A stretch of DNA of 64,000 nt from Peptococcaceae bacterium BICA1-7 (GTDB lineage Bacteria > Bacillota > Desulfotomaculia > Desulfotomaculales > Desulfocucumaceae). Shown here one piece after another: positions 51,289 to 59,217 of the stretch; the first letter of the stretch is position 1, and each line of letters begins with the position of its first letter. The notes beneath the pieces are model-generated. The model was given only the letters and a program-made list of their open reading frames with translations. It made no database searches and had not been told where the DNA came from. Location of the stretch: assembly GCA_000802095.1 (NCBI GenBank), contig JUEB01000017.1:1-64000 (forward strand). The letters run 5' to 3'. A program made the translations under genes and the position numbers.

Positions 51289-52866
51289 TTATTTAATCAG
51301 ATCAGGGCTGTAGGACCGGCGCCAGATGATTGTATACCGTGACACCTCGTCCTCCCACCGGCTGTCGCTCCAGCCAAGGTCTTTTTGCAGCGCGGGGCGC
51401 AGGTTAGTCAAAAGGTCCGTGCCTCCCCGGGGCAGCTGTATTCCCAGCCGCACACGGCGCAGCAAAAGGTCGTCCAGGTGGGCCACATCCTCATAACGGG
51501 CCGCCCAGCGCAGCTCCGCCAGCATTATACCTGTTCCCGGAAAAGGCTTTAGGTCCTCCGGCCCGGACTCCTCCAGCAGGGCCACGGCCTCATCCCCGTA
51601 GCGGCCTGAGAGGCGACGGGCGGCCGCTTCACCGTCTTCACCCGTCAGCAGCAGAGGTTTGGCCCCGGCAGCCTCCCGGTGAGTCTTTGGTGTTCCTCCG
51701 GCCCCGGTAATGTATTTCCCGGCACTGGACAGAGCCTCCCTGGCCAGCAGTTTAAAAGTAGTCAGCTTTCCCCCGGTGATGGTAACCATGCCATTTTCCT
51801 CCCATACCACATGGTCCCTGGACTCTTTTGAAGGATCTTTCCGGCCTGTATTCACTACCGGGCGAACCCCGGAGAAGGTGGATATGACATCCTGGCCTGT
51901 GAGATTGAGAGAGGGGAAATATCTCTGCACCAATTCCAGAAGGTATTTCCCTTCCCTGCCGCTTATCCTGGGCTCATCTTCCAGTGATTGCTCATGGTCA
52001 AGGTCAGTGGTTCCCACCAGGGTTATGCCTTCCCAGGGAAAAACGTACAGCGAGCGTCCATCCTCCGGGTGTGTGAGGCCGCAAGCCACGGGCAGAGGAA
52101 ACCTCCAGCGCGGAAACACCAGGTGACTGCCCCTTAAAGGACGCAGTTCCGCCCGCTTATTCTTCCCTCCCAGCAGTGAGTGCACCTGGCCGGCCCATAC
52201 CCCGCTGGCGTTGATCACAGCCTGCCCCTGCACCTCAAAGCTTTTTCCCCCGATAACATCCCGTACCGTCACTCCGGACACCCGGCCGCCGGTGCGGCAC
52301 AGGACCTCAACCCGGGCATAATTGAGAGCGGCCCCTCCCAGCCTTACCCCCTCCCGGATAACCCTAAGCACCAGCCTGGCGTCGTCGGTGCGGGCATCCT
52401 GATACCAGAAGCCTCCGGTAAGTCCCTCACTTTTTAAAAGTGGCGCCAGCATGGCTACATCTCCTGAGGTATGGCGGCGTCTGCTCCTCTTCAGGGCCAG
52501 CAGGTCATAGGCGGCCAGCCCCAGGCCCAGCGCCAGGGGGCCAAAGCTATCCTTACTGTAGGTTGGCACCAGAAATCCCAGCCCGTCCACCAGCCCCTTG
52601 TAATCCCGCAAGAGCTTTTCCCTCTCCCTGACAGAGTGCCAGGTTGTACCCACCTGCCCCTGCTTAAGGTAGCGCAGTCCTCCATGCACCAGCTTTCCGG
52701 AGCGGCTGGAGGTCCCCCAGCCAAAATCCATCTGCTCCAGGAGAAGGCAGCGCAGTCCCCGGGAGGCAGCCTCCAGCAATATGCCGGCCCCGGTAATGCC
52801 GCCCCCTATCACTATAACATCCCACCGGCCCCGAAGGCTTTCCAGAACCTCATCCCTTTTGTCCAC
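51289..52866 (-). CDS. FAD-dependent glycerol-3-phosphate dehydrogenase (GlpD/GlpA type)
   Basis: The enzyme oxidises glycerol-3-phosphate to dihydroxyacetone phosphate and passes electrons to the membrane pool. At about 525 residues it has the GlpD core: VIVIGGGITGAGILLEAASRG (FAD), SSRSGKLVHGGLRYLKQG, GTTDLDHEQ, FSGVRPVV and TITGGKLTTFKLLA. A C-terminal helical domain follows. The GTG at 52866 is seven bases after GGGAGG; an earlier GTG abuts that site. It begins just after the AGPS-like gene and belongs to the same operon. Confidence 0.92.
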   Translation of the reverse strand: MDKRDEVLESLRGRWDVIVIGGGITGAGILLEAASRGLRCLLLEQMDFGWGTSSRSGKLVHGGLRYLKQGQVGTTWHSVREREKLLRDYKGLVDGLGFLVPTYSKDSFGPLALGLGLAAYDLLALKRSRRRHTSGDVAMLAPLLKSEGLTGGFWYQDARTDDARLVLRVIREGVRLGGAALNYARVEVLCRTGGRVSGVTVRDVIGGKSFEVQGQAVINASGVWAGQVHSLLGGKNKRAELRPLRGSHLVFPRWRFPLPVACGLTHPEDGRSLYVFPWEGITLVGTTDLDHEQSLEDEPRISGREGKYLLELVQRYFPSLNLTGQDVISTFSGVRPVVNTGRKDPSKESRDHVVWEENGMVTITGGKLTTFKLLAREALSSAGKYITGAGGTPKTHREAAGAKPLLLTGEDGEAAARRLSGRYGDEAVALLEESGPEDLKPFPGTGIMLAELRWAARYEDVAHLDDLLLRRVRLGIQLPRGGTDLLTNLRPALQKDLGWSDSRWEDEVSRYTIIWRRSYSPDLIK

Positions 52867-52878
52867 AGCCACACCTCC

Positions 52879-54471
52879 CTACCGCGTAAGCTTGCCGGGA
52901 TTCATCATGCCCCCGGGATCAAGGGCGCTGCACAGCCCGCCTATTATCTTCATACCCAGATCGCCCTTTTCCGCCTTAAGGTAGGGGAGGTGATCCTCTC
53001 CCACCCCGTGCTGGTGGCTTATGGTGCCCTTGCTTCTGACTATGGCCTCACTGGCCGCTCCCTTCAGCACCCTCCACCTCCTCAGCGTCTCAGCGGGGTC
53101 CGGGGCCACCCGGTAGAGATAGGTGACGTAAATACTGGAGCCATGCAGGTATACGTGTGAAAGGTGGGTAAACACAAAAACCTTTTCCCCTATTTCGGAA
53201 AGCCCATTTTTAAGGGCAGCCTCTATGGACTGCACCGCCCCCGGCAGGTGTTTCCAGGTGAGGGCGGTTTCCAGTGTGTCCACCGCATAGCCCCTCTCCC
53301 AAAGGGTATTGCGCAGGTACGGCGCCCTGAACCTGTTTTTCATCCACTCCCGGCCCGGCCTTGCTCCCACCGGAGCCCCCCGGTGCGCCTTGATAATCTC
53401 CACTGCCTGATTCAGAGCCCAGCGCACTTTTTTACGGCTGCCCACAGCCCCGTATATGAGCATGCATTTTCCCTCTCCCACCCCTTTAAAGGCCAGCCAC
53501 CTGCGCAAAAGCTCCAATGCCCTGCTGTGCCCCGCCAGAGTCAGGTTGGTGGTGGTTTCCTCCGGAAGGCTTAATCTAATCATGGTAAGGGGCAGTGAGG
53601 CCCGGGCCATTTCCCTGACCGATGCAATACCCTGCTCAGTGTCCGGGAAAAAGGCGGCGTTGAATATTTCCTCCCCGGGAAGGGGGGAAATCTTTACCGC
53701 GGCATCGGTTATAATACCCAGCCTGCCCTCAGATCCCATGACAACTTCCTTCAGGTCCGGGCCGGCTGCCGATGCCGGAAAAACCGGCAGGTCCAGTCTT
53801 CCCACCGGGGTTTCCACGCTGCCGCCGGCAAAAAGCCTTTCTATTCTCCCATAGCCCAGTGAGAACTGTCCCGCTGACCGGGTGGCCACCCACCCGCCCA
53901 GGGTGGAGTATTCAAAGGACTGGGGAAAATGGCCCAGGGTATAGCCCTCGGCCCTCAGGGCCGCCTCCAGGTCAGGCCCCCGGACCCCGGCCTGAAAAGT
54001 GGCCAGGCACCCTTTTCCATCCATTCTGACCAGCCTGTTCATCCTTCCCATATCCACGGTGACAACCGGCCGGTCACCTGAAGGGGCGCTTAGATGCCCC
54101 ACCACACTGGTGCCCCCCCCATAGGGGATAACCCTGGCCCCTGTATTTTCCGCGTATTTCAGCACTTCCCTGACATCCTCGGAAGTTTCAGGGCAGGCCA
54201 CTCCGTCAGGGTAAGTGGCTACCGTGCCGCTTCTCAATCTTATCCAGTCCCCCAGGCTTTGCCCGGCGCTGTGTCTTAAACGGTTCTCCGGGTCCCGGCT
54301 CACCAGGGGATGATCCGGCAGCCGGGAGGGCGGAACCTTTTTCACCGACTCCTCCAGGGTAACATCCCCGGGGGTCACACACCGGCCAATTCTCTCCTCC
54401 AGAAAAATCCCGGCCGTCGGTGGCAGCGGGTAGACGGTGTTTATCTCTCCCCAGCCATTCCATCTTTTCAT
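52879..54471 (-). CDS. FAD-binding oxidase, alkyl-DHAP synthase (AGPS)-like
   Basis: A flavoprotein of about 530 residues with a PCMH-type FAD domain (about 85-270): GARVIPYGGGTSVVGHLSAP, then YTLGHFPQSFEYSTLGGWVATRSAGQ, and GSEGRLGIITDAAVKI. The C-terminal half, with HGVGEDHLPYL near the end, matches the alkyldihydroxyacetonephosphate synthase/D-lactate dehydrogenase-like group. True AGPS makes ether lipids. In bacteria this group is often clustered with GlpD and FGGY kinase, and its substrate is unproven. The start ATG at 54471 has GGAGG; the longer frame to 54504 lacks one. Confidence 0.85.
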   Translation of the reverse strand: MKRWNGWGEINTVYPLPPTAGIFLEERIGRCVTPGDVTLEESVKKVPPSRLPDHPLVSRDPENRLRHSAGQSLGDWIRLRSGTVATYPDGVACPETSEDVREVLKYAENTGARVIPYGGGTSVVGHLSAPSGDRPVVTVDMGRMNRLVRMDGKGCLATFQAGVRGPDLEAALRAEGYTLGHFPQSFEYSTLGGWVATRSAGQFSLGYGRIERLFAGGSVETPVGRLDLPVFPASAAGPDLKEVVMGSEGRLGIITDAAVKISPLPGEEIFNAAFFPDTEQGIASVREMARASLPLTMIRLSLPEETTTNLTLAGHSRALELLRRWLAFKGVGEGKCMLIYGAVGSRKKVRWALNQAVEIIKAHRGAPVGARPGREWMKNRFRAPYLRNTLWERGYAVDTLETALTWKHLPGAVQSIEAALKNGLSEIGEKVFVFTHLSHVYLHGSSIYVTYLYRVAPDPAETLRRWRVLKGAASEAIVRSKGTISHQHGVGEDHLPYLKAEKGDLGMKIIGGLCSALDPGGMMNPGKLTR

Positions 54472-54507
54472 TGGTAAACCTCCATCATTCAGCTTATACT
54501 GCACTAA

Positions 54508-54690
54508 TACCCGGTCGGGAGACAGAAGACAGAATACAGGAGTCAGGAGTTTTGCATGCTGAACTCTGTGGAGATTGGAGAAAGCCTAAGCCACAGAGGG
54601 CTTAAAGAAAAGCTTGGAAACCAGGTCACACTTTAACCATTGTAACAAGGAATGCTTTAGGGTCTCCTGTATCCTGTCTCCTGACCTCAA
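54508..54690. repeat. dispersed repeat fragments downstream of fadR-like gene
   Basis: GGTCGGGAGACAGAAGACAG near 54513 and GTCTCCTGTATCCTGTCTCC near 54661 are diverged family A pieces. AAGCCACAGAGGGCTTAAAG near 54588 is a MITE end fragment. Confidence 0.55.
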
Positions 54691-54705
54691 AAGACTACCA
54701 ATTAG

Positions 54706-55416
54706 TTAAGCTGTCGGGGCCTCCTGGGCCGGGCGTCTTTTCCAGAGGGAGATGCTTTCCTCCATGGCCTTTCTGGTTACCCTTCCAGCCTCCACTGCAT
54801 CCGAGGCCATGGAGGTCTCCAGCAGCCTCCGGTAAAAACTGCGCGAGGCCTGGCGGTTCTCCCTGCGGCTGAAATATTGCCCGGCCATTCTCATATACAC
54901 CGAGTCAAAGCTGTTCAGTATAAGAGGGTAGACCGGGTTCCCCGAAAGAAGGGCCAGCTTTTTTTGCAGCTCCCAGTCAAAAAGGGCAAAGGCGGCAGCG
55001 CTTTCCTCCAGGTCGGCGCTATCGGCTAAAACGGCCACCACTCTGGCCGCGGAGCGTCCCACCGCCTCCTGCATAAAGGCCGGGGCCAGGGCCGCCCTCA
55101 CCTCCAGCAGGTGTATGATAAACTCCTGTGAAAAGCGATCAGTATTCTGGGCTATGTTGGCCAGGGTATTGAGGTTTCCCTCCCGCCAGTAATCATTAAC
55201 CCGGGCCGGCTGGCCCTTTCTCACGGTAAGCCACCCGTCTCTGGCCAGCCTTCCCATGGCCTCCCGAAGAGTGGTCCGGGCCACCCCCAGCCCGGCGGCC
55301 AGCTCCCTTTCAGGGGGAAGCAGGCTGCCCGGGGCCCAGCGGCCCTCCAGTATGGAACTTACCAGTTGGCTTTCCACCATGTCGGAAGAGCGTCCAATGC
55401 TATTTACTTCTGTCAC
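54706..55416 (-). CDS. FadR-type GntR regulator
   Basis: A 236-residue regulator. The GntR winged helix (about 12-80) reads PGSLLPPERELAAGLGVART, then TLREAMGRLARDGWLTVRKG and PARVNDYW. The C-terminal domain (about 85-230) has SGNPVYPLILNSFDSVYMRM. Both parts resemble proteobacterial FadR, the acyl-CoA-responsive regulator, including length (about 238) and FadR_C rather than the common FCD domain. Such a FadR is unusual in Firmicutes. Start is GTG at 55416 with GAGGT upstream. A TGGTAAGACCA operator lies at its own promoter. It probably controls the AGPS-like/GlpD/FGGY operon downstream and itself, with a long-chain acyl-CoA as likely ligand by analogy. Confidence 0.85.
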   Translation of the reverse strand: MTEVNSIGRSSDMVESQLVSSILEGRWAPGSLLPPERELAAGLGVARTTLREAMGRLARDGWLTVRKGQPARVNDYWREGNLNTLANIAQNTDRFSQEFIIHLLEVRAALAPAFMQEAVGRSAARVVAVLADSADLEESAAAFALFDWELQKKLALLSGNPVYPLILNSFDSVYMRMAGQYFSRRENRQASRSFYRRLLETSMASDAVEAGRVTRKAMEESISLWKRRPAQEAPTA

Positions 55417-55456
55417 TATAAATACCTCACATTCTGGTCAGTCAGCTAATTATTTG

Positions 55457-55498
55457 TGGTCTTACCAAGATAGTAATATTATGGGATAAGAATGTCAA
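55457..55498 (-). promoter_or_regulatory. promoter with FadR-like operator
   Basis: On the minus strand TTGACA (55493-55498) and TACTAT (55470-55475) are 17 bases apart. Directly downstream TGGTAAGACCA (55457-55467) matches the FadR consensus TGGTNNNACCA and would cover the start point, implying autorepression. Confidence 0.75.
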
Positions 55499-55589
55499 TA
55501 CCGACCAAAAGATCCAAACCGTTATTCTATAAAAAAAACGCCTCCCCTGCCTTAATATTTGCAGAAGAAGCGTTTAAAAAATTTTATCA

Positions 55590-55614
55590 CTCCCCGGAAA
55601 TATTCTTCGGGGAG
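55590..55614. repeat. hairpin upstream of the DNA glycosylase gene
   Basis: CTCCCCG (55590-55596) pairs with CGGGGAG (55608-55614) across an 11-base loop. It lies in DNA that is open in the glycosylase frame but is probably leader. No T run follows. Confidence 0.5.
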
Positions 55615-55704
55615 GAAATTTGGGGGCGGTTCTTGAATTTAATTAGCCTTATGGTGCCAGGCCAATGTGAATCCCACAGACTACTTTATGGAGAAGATAA
55701 AAAT

Positions 55705-56307
55705 ATGCTGATTTTTCAATATGGGCAAACAGAAATTGAATACTTAAAAAGAAAAGACAAAAAGCTGGGGGCAGCCATTGACAGGATAGGCATGATCAGG
55801 CGGGAGATTACACCTGATCCGTTTATTGCGCTTGTCTCAAGCATTGTAAGCCAGCAAATTTCAAATAAAGCTGCACGTACCGTATGGAACAGATTGGCTG
55901 AACTGCTTGGAAGTATTACACCCGGGAGCATTGCCCAGGTTGACCTGTCTGAATTGCAGGGTTGCGGTATGTCTCAGAGAAAAGCCGGCTACATAAAGGG
56001 AATTGCAGACGCTGCTATATCCGGCAGGGTTGATTTTTACTCGCTTAATACCCTGACAGACGATGAGATCATAAAAAAGCTTTCCTCTCTTCGTGGAATA
56101 GGCGTTTGGACTGCTGAGATGCTGCTTATTTTTTCGCTCTGCCGCCCCGATGTGATCAGTTACAAGGACCTGGCCATCTGTAGAGGAATGATGAATTTAT
56201 ACGGACTTAAAGAGCTTTCAAAGGAAAAGTTTGAGAGATATAAGAGAAGATACTCCCCTTATGGCTCGGTTGCATCATTATATTTGTGGGAACTGTCTGT
56301 AATATAA
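55705..56307 (+). CDS. DNA-3-methyladenine glycosylase, AlkA-type HhH-GPD
   Basis: About 200 residues; removes alkylated bases from DNA. The helix-hairpin-helix LSSLRGIGVWTAEMLLIFSL is followed by RPDVISYKDLAICRGMMNLY, which holds the catalytic Asp of the GPD loop. The N-terminal helix has IALVSSIVSQQISNKAARTV. The open frame extends to 55492, but GGAGAAG lies before the ATG at 55705 and the product then starts like its relatives (MLIFQYGQTEIEYLKRKDKK). It is monocistronic and ends in a hairpin shared with the convergent ligase gene. Confidence 0.88.
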   Translation: MLIFQYGQTEIEYLKRKDKKLGAAIDRIGMIRREITPDPFIALVSSIVSQQISNKAARTVWNRLAELLGSITPGSIAQVDLSELQGCGMSQRKAGYIKGIADAAISGRVDFYSLNTLTDDEIIKKLSSLRGIGVWTAEMLLIFSLCRPDVISYKDLAICRGMMNLYGLKELSKEKFERYKRRYSPYGSVASLYLWELSVI

Positions 56308-56320
56308 TCCTTCCCTGGGG

Positions 56321-56348
56321 GAAGAGGCAGCTTTTTGACTGCCTCTTC
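56321..56348. terminator. terminator-like hairpin between convergent genes
   Basis: GAAGAGGCAG (56321-56330) pairs perfectly with CTGCCTCTTC (56339-56348). It lies between convergent genes, but T runs are poor on both sides. Confidence 0.6.
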
Positions 56349-56389
56349 TGCCGCTATCTTTTCCTGAAACCTTGCCAAAGCCCACTCTG

Positions 56390-58084
56390 CTACAGGGCGT
56401 CCCAATGGCCACCCTCCCTTAATTTACCGGTGAAGGTGACGGCCAGAGACTGCAGCTCCACCTTGTCCACCTTACCCATCCTTGTCAGTGGCCACGGCTT
56501 GTCAGCAGGCCAGATTTCCACGTGTTGCGGCCGCTTGTAAGAAGCTATCCCCCGGCAGTGCTCTGTTATTTCCTCCACCTTCAATTCCATCCCCGGCTTT
56601 GGCTGTACAAAGGCAAATATGCCTTCGTCAAACAAACGGTGCGGCGCACCCACCACTTCTGCCAGGGCAACCTTGGGGTGCTCCCCGATATAAGCTGACA
56701 CCTCATCGGGGAAGACGTTATAGCCCTTCTGCTTGACCATGAATTTGCGCCTTCCGCCCAGGTAAAGGGCGCGGTAGGACCCCATGTTCCTGAAGTAACC
56801 CATATCACCCGTATAAAGAATGCCCTCACTTGAAACCGCCCTGGCCGTTTCCTCCGGCTGGTCGTAATACCCCAGAAACACAATGGGAGGATGGTAGCAG
56901 ATTTCGCCCAGCTCACCGTCCGGCAGCTCATTCCCGGCTGTTCCATCTGCATTCATGGGTTTGCGAACACTGACTGCGGCCACATCGGGGAAAAAGGCGC
57001 CCACCTGGCCGGCCATCTCCTCCACGCTGATTCCCGGTGGGGTAAAGGTGGCAAATCCGGCGTTCTCGGTCATGCCCAGCCCGGTGCCGAAGGCAGGGGC
57101 CATCCTGGAAAGCTGGTTCAGGAAAGGGACATCCACCGAGGCCCCGGCGTACGCTGCAAACTTCAGGCTGGACAGGTCGTATTTGTTATAATCGGGCAGG
57201 GCCCAGAGCATCCGGTACTGAGTGGGAATCATGCCCAGCACGGTGGCCCTTCTTTTCTCCGCAGCCTCCAGGGTGAGGGCGGGAGTGAAGATACGCAGCA
57301 GAATTGCGGTTCCCCCTAAATAAAAGGTGGTCATCGGGCATTCGCTGGTGCCGGCCACGTGGCTGGCCGGCAGGTTGCACACCATGCTCATATCCCTGCC
57401 CACAAGGCCTATGCCCCGGGCCAAAACCTCGTTTTGAGCAATAATGTTTTCATGGCACAGTACAGCCGGCTTTGGCGCCCCGGTGGTTCCGGTGGTGAAG
57501 ATGATCAGGGCGGCGTCCCGGGTTTTATGCTCAGCATAGTTTTCCGACAGCAGCCTGGACAGACTGGCATTACTTCTCAGTTCAGCCAGCGCTGAGGGGT
57601 TGAATAGATCGGTAAAGCTTACTGCCCCCTCAATTATCTCGCCGGGTGATGCAGGGGAAAGCTGGACCAGGTGATTCACATATGGGCACTGTTCCTTTAC
57701 TGCCAGGCCCACCTGCCGGAAGTCCCGCACCGGAGTGCTGCCGTGAAAGAAGAAAGCCTTCGGCTTAATTTTATCCAGGTCCCGAACCACCTCTTTTTCC
57801 TTTAGCCGAACGTCCAGTGGAGCCACAATGGCTCCTACCTTAAAGCAGGCATACATCAACACAAGGTGTTCCGGGAACATCAATAGCATGGTAGACACCC
57901 TGTCTCCCTTTCCAATACCCATTGCCAGCAGCCTCAGCGCAAAGAGATCGATCATTGCCGCGAACTGGCTATAGGTGACCGATCGGCCTTCCTCGTGCTG
58001 GATCATGGCTACCTGATCGGGAGTCTGGGCAGCCCACTTTTCTATATAGTTGTTTACAAGCGGCAGCTTCCATTCCTTTTCCAT
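56390..58084 (-). CDS. acyl-CoA synthetase (AMP-forming)
   Basis: A 564-residue class I adenylate-forming ligase that activates a carboxylic acid to its CoA thioester with ATP. Motifs: IIFTTGTTGAPKPAVL (phosphate loop, about 195), GLGMTENAGF (A5), YTGDMGYFRN (A7), GRRKFMVKQKGYNVFP (A8) and LTRMGKVDKVEL near the C-terminus with the A10 lysine. AAGGAGGGG precedes the ATG. The MaoC-type gene lies 22 bases upstream and is cotranscribed from a sigma-54-type promoter. The chain-length or aromatic preference cannot be read. Confidence 0.92.
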   Translation of the reverse strand: MEKEWKLPLVNNYIEKWAAQTPDQVAMIQHEEGRSVTYSQFAAMIDLFALRLLAMGIGKGDRVSTMLLMFPEHLVLMYACFKVGAIVAPLDVRLKEKEVVRDLDKIKPKAFFFHGSTPVRDFRQVGLAVKEQCPYVNHLVQLSPASPGEIIEGAVSFTDLFNPSALAELRSNASLSRLLSENYAEHKTRDAALIIFTTGTTGAPKPAVLCHENIIAQNEVLARGIGLVGRDMSMVCNLPASHVAGTSECPMTTFYLGGTAILLRIFTPALTLEAAEKRRATVLGMIPTQYRMLWALPDYNKYDLSSLKFAAYAGASVDVPFLNQLSRMAPAFGTGLGMTENAGFATFTPPGISVEEMAGQVGAFFPDVAAVSVRKPMNADGTAGNELPDGELGEICYHPPIVFLGYYDQPEETARAVSSEGILYTGDMGYFRNMGSYRALYLGGRRKFMVKQKGYNVFPDEVSAYIGEHPKVALAEVVGAPHRLFDEGIFAFVQPKPGMELKVEEITEHCRGIASYKRPQHVEIWPADKPWPLTRMGKVDKVELQSLAVTFTGKLREGGHWDAL

Positions 58085-58106
58085 CTTTACCCCTCCTTAT
58101 TAATTA

Positions 58107-58985
58107 TTAAATACTTAGCCTGGCGTAGCCATCACTGATGGCCCTTTGGCTCTGCCCACTGAGCACTTCGAAGTGGAGGTGAACCTGGCTGTCTTTACTC
58201 TCTCTCTCCAGGAGGCGCACCTTTATCCAGCTATCCGGAATCACCATGCCGGTAAAGCGTCCGCTGATCACCTTCAGTCTTGTGGGATCTTCCCCTGCCT
58301 CCCGGTTGACCAGTTGACGAACAGCATAGGCCATGGTGGCGGTACCCTGCAATAAGATGCCCGGCAGTCCCACCGACCGGGCAAAGGCAGGTGATGTGTG
58401 GATGGCGAATACTATGTTGGCACACCCGTCATACAAATATGGAGCCTCTTTGCCAATGAATATATCTTCTTCCCAGACAGGCGCGGCTGAGGGCGCAGTC
58501 CTGGGCGGCGCGGCGGGCACACTTATGGCTTCCCGGCCTCCGTCGCCGCAAATCACACCCCGCAGCAGCGCTCCCACAAACTCGGTATAAAAGGGCCTTC
58601 CTTCGGGGTCAGTAACCGAGAATCTGAATACAATCTTTGTTCCGGACCGGTGGGGTGTAACTGCGGCGACCTCTCCCCTGACCGTAAGCCTGTCTCCGGG
58701 CCGGACAGGCCGGAAAAATTCTATATATTCCGTGTAATGCACCATGGTGCGGAACACATCGGGAGGATAAGGCAGATCCATGTATTGGAATATGTTCTGC
58801 TGCACCGGCCAGGATACCGCTACGGCATACATGGGCGGAGCAATAATCCCCCCCTCTCTGAGGTCATCAAAGTAGCGGGGATTCATATCACTCACCGAGG
58901 CCGCATAATTAGTGGTTTGACGCCATTCTGCACAGGTGGTGTACTCCTTCAGCCTGTAGCCCACTATGTCAGAGTTTATCCTCAA
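58107..58985 (-). CDS. MaoC-like double hotdog dehydratase
   Basis: A 292-residue protein with two hotdog domains. The N-terminal half resembles the FAS1-type dehydratase (Sdr/MaoC N-domain; RYFDDLREGGIIAPPMYAVA, RPGDRLTVRGEVAAV). The C-terminal half is MaoC-like (YLYDGCANIVFAIHTSPAFARSVGLPG, LKVISGRFTGMVIPDSW). Such proteins hydrate enoyl-CoA or act on hydroxyacyl-CoA. The usual Asp/His pair is only partly evident (IHTSPAFA in place of DxNPLH), so catalysis may differ. Start is TTG at 58985 with AGGAGAG six bases upstream. It is first gene of the ligase operon. Confidence 0.8.
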   Translation of the reverse strand: MRINSDIVGYRLKEYTTCAEWRQTTNYAASVSDMNPRYFDDLREGGIIAPPMYAVAVSWPVQQNIFQYMDLPYPPDVFRTMVHYTEYIEFFRPVRPGDRLTVRGEVAAVTPHRSGTKIVFRFSVTDPEGRPFYTEFVGALLRGVICGDGGREAISVPAAPPRTAPSAAPVWEEDIFIGKEAPYLYDGCANIVFAIHTSPAFARSVGLPGILLQGTATMAYAVRQLVNREAGEDPTRLKVISGRFTGMVIPDSWIKVRLLERESKDSQVHLHFEVLSGQSQRAISDGYARLSI

Positions 58986-59015
58986 TTAAATCTCTCCTCT
59001 CTGCTGCAGATAATA

Positions 59016-59031
59016 TGCAATATATATGCCC
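59016..59031 (-). promoter_or_regulatory. sigma-54 promoter of the MaoC/acyl-CoA ligase operon
   Basis: On the minus strand GGGCATATATATTGCA matches the consensus TGGCACGNNNNTTGCW at the GGCA and TTGCA blocks with exact spacing (GG and GC ten bases apart). It is about 30 bases before the TTG start. The divergent neighbour encodes a sigma-54 activator, which supports the call. Confidence 0.75.
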
Positions 59032-59217
59032 TGTTATTATAGCCCTCAATTGGGGCTGGGCTGTATCAACTGTATGTAATATAAACAATAAATATTATTA
59101 TCTGTACATTTTTTAGCACTTTACAACCATATATGTATATTATTTAAACTCCCCCGGCAGGATTGGCTGTTTCTTTCCTTGAATGTTACTTAAATATTGA
59201 ATAGGAGAGCGGTGGAA

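Noticed and set aside
55492-55704. N-terminal extension of the DNA glycosylase (71 codons)
   Set aside because: It starts inside the FadR promoter, has no ribosome site and does not resemble the family; the ATG at 55705 has GGAGAAG.
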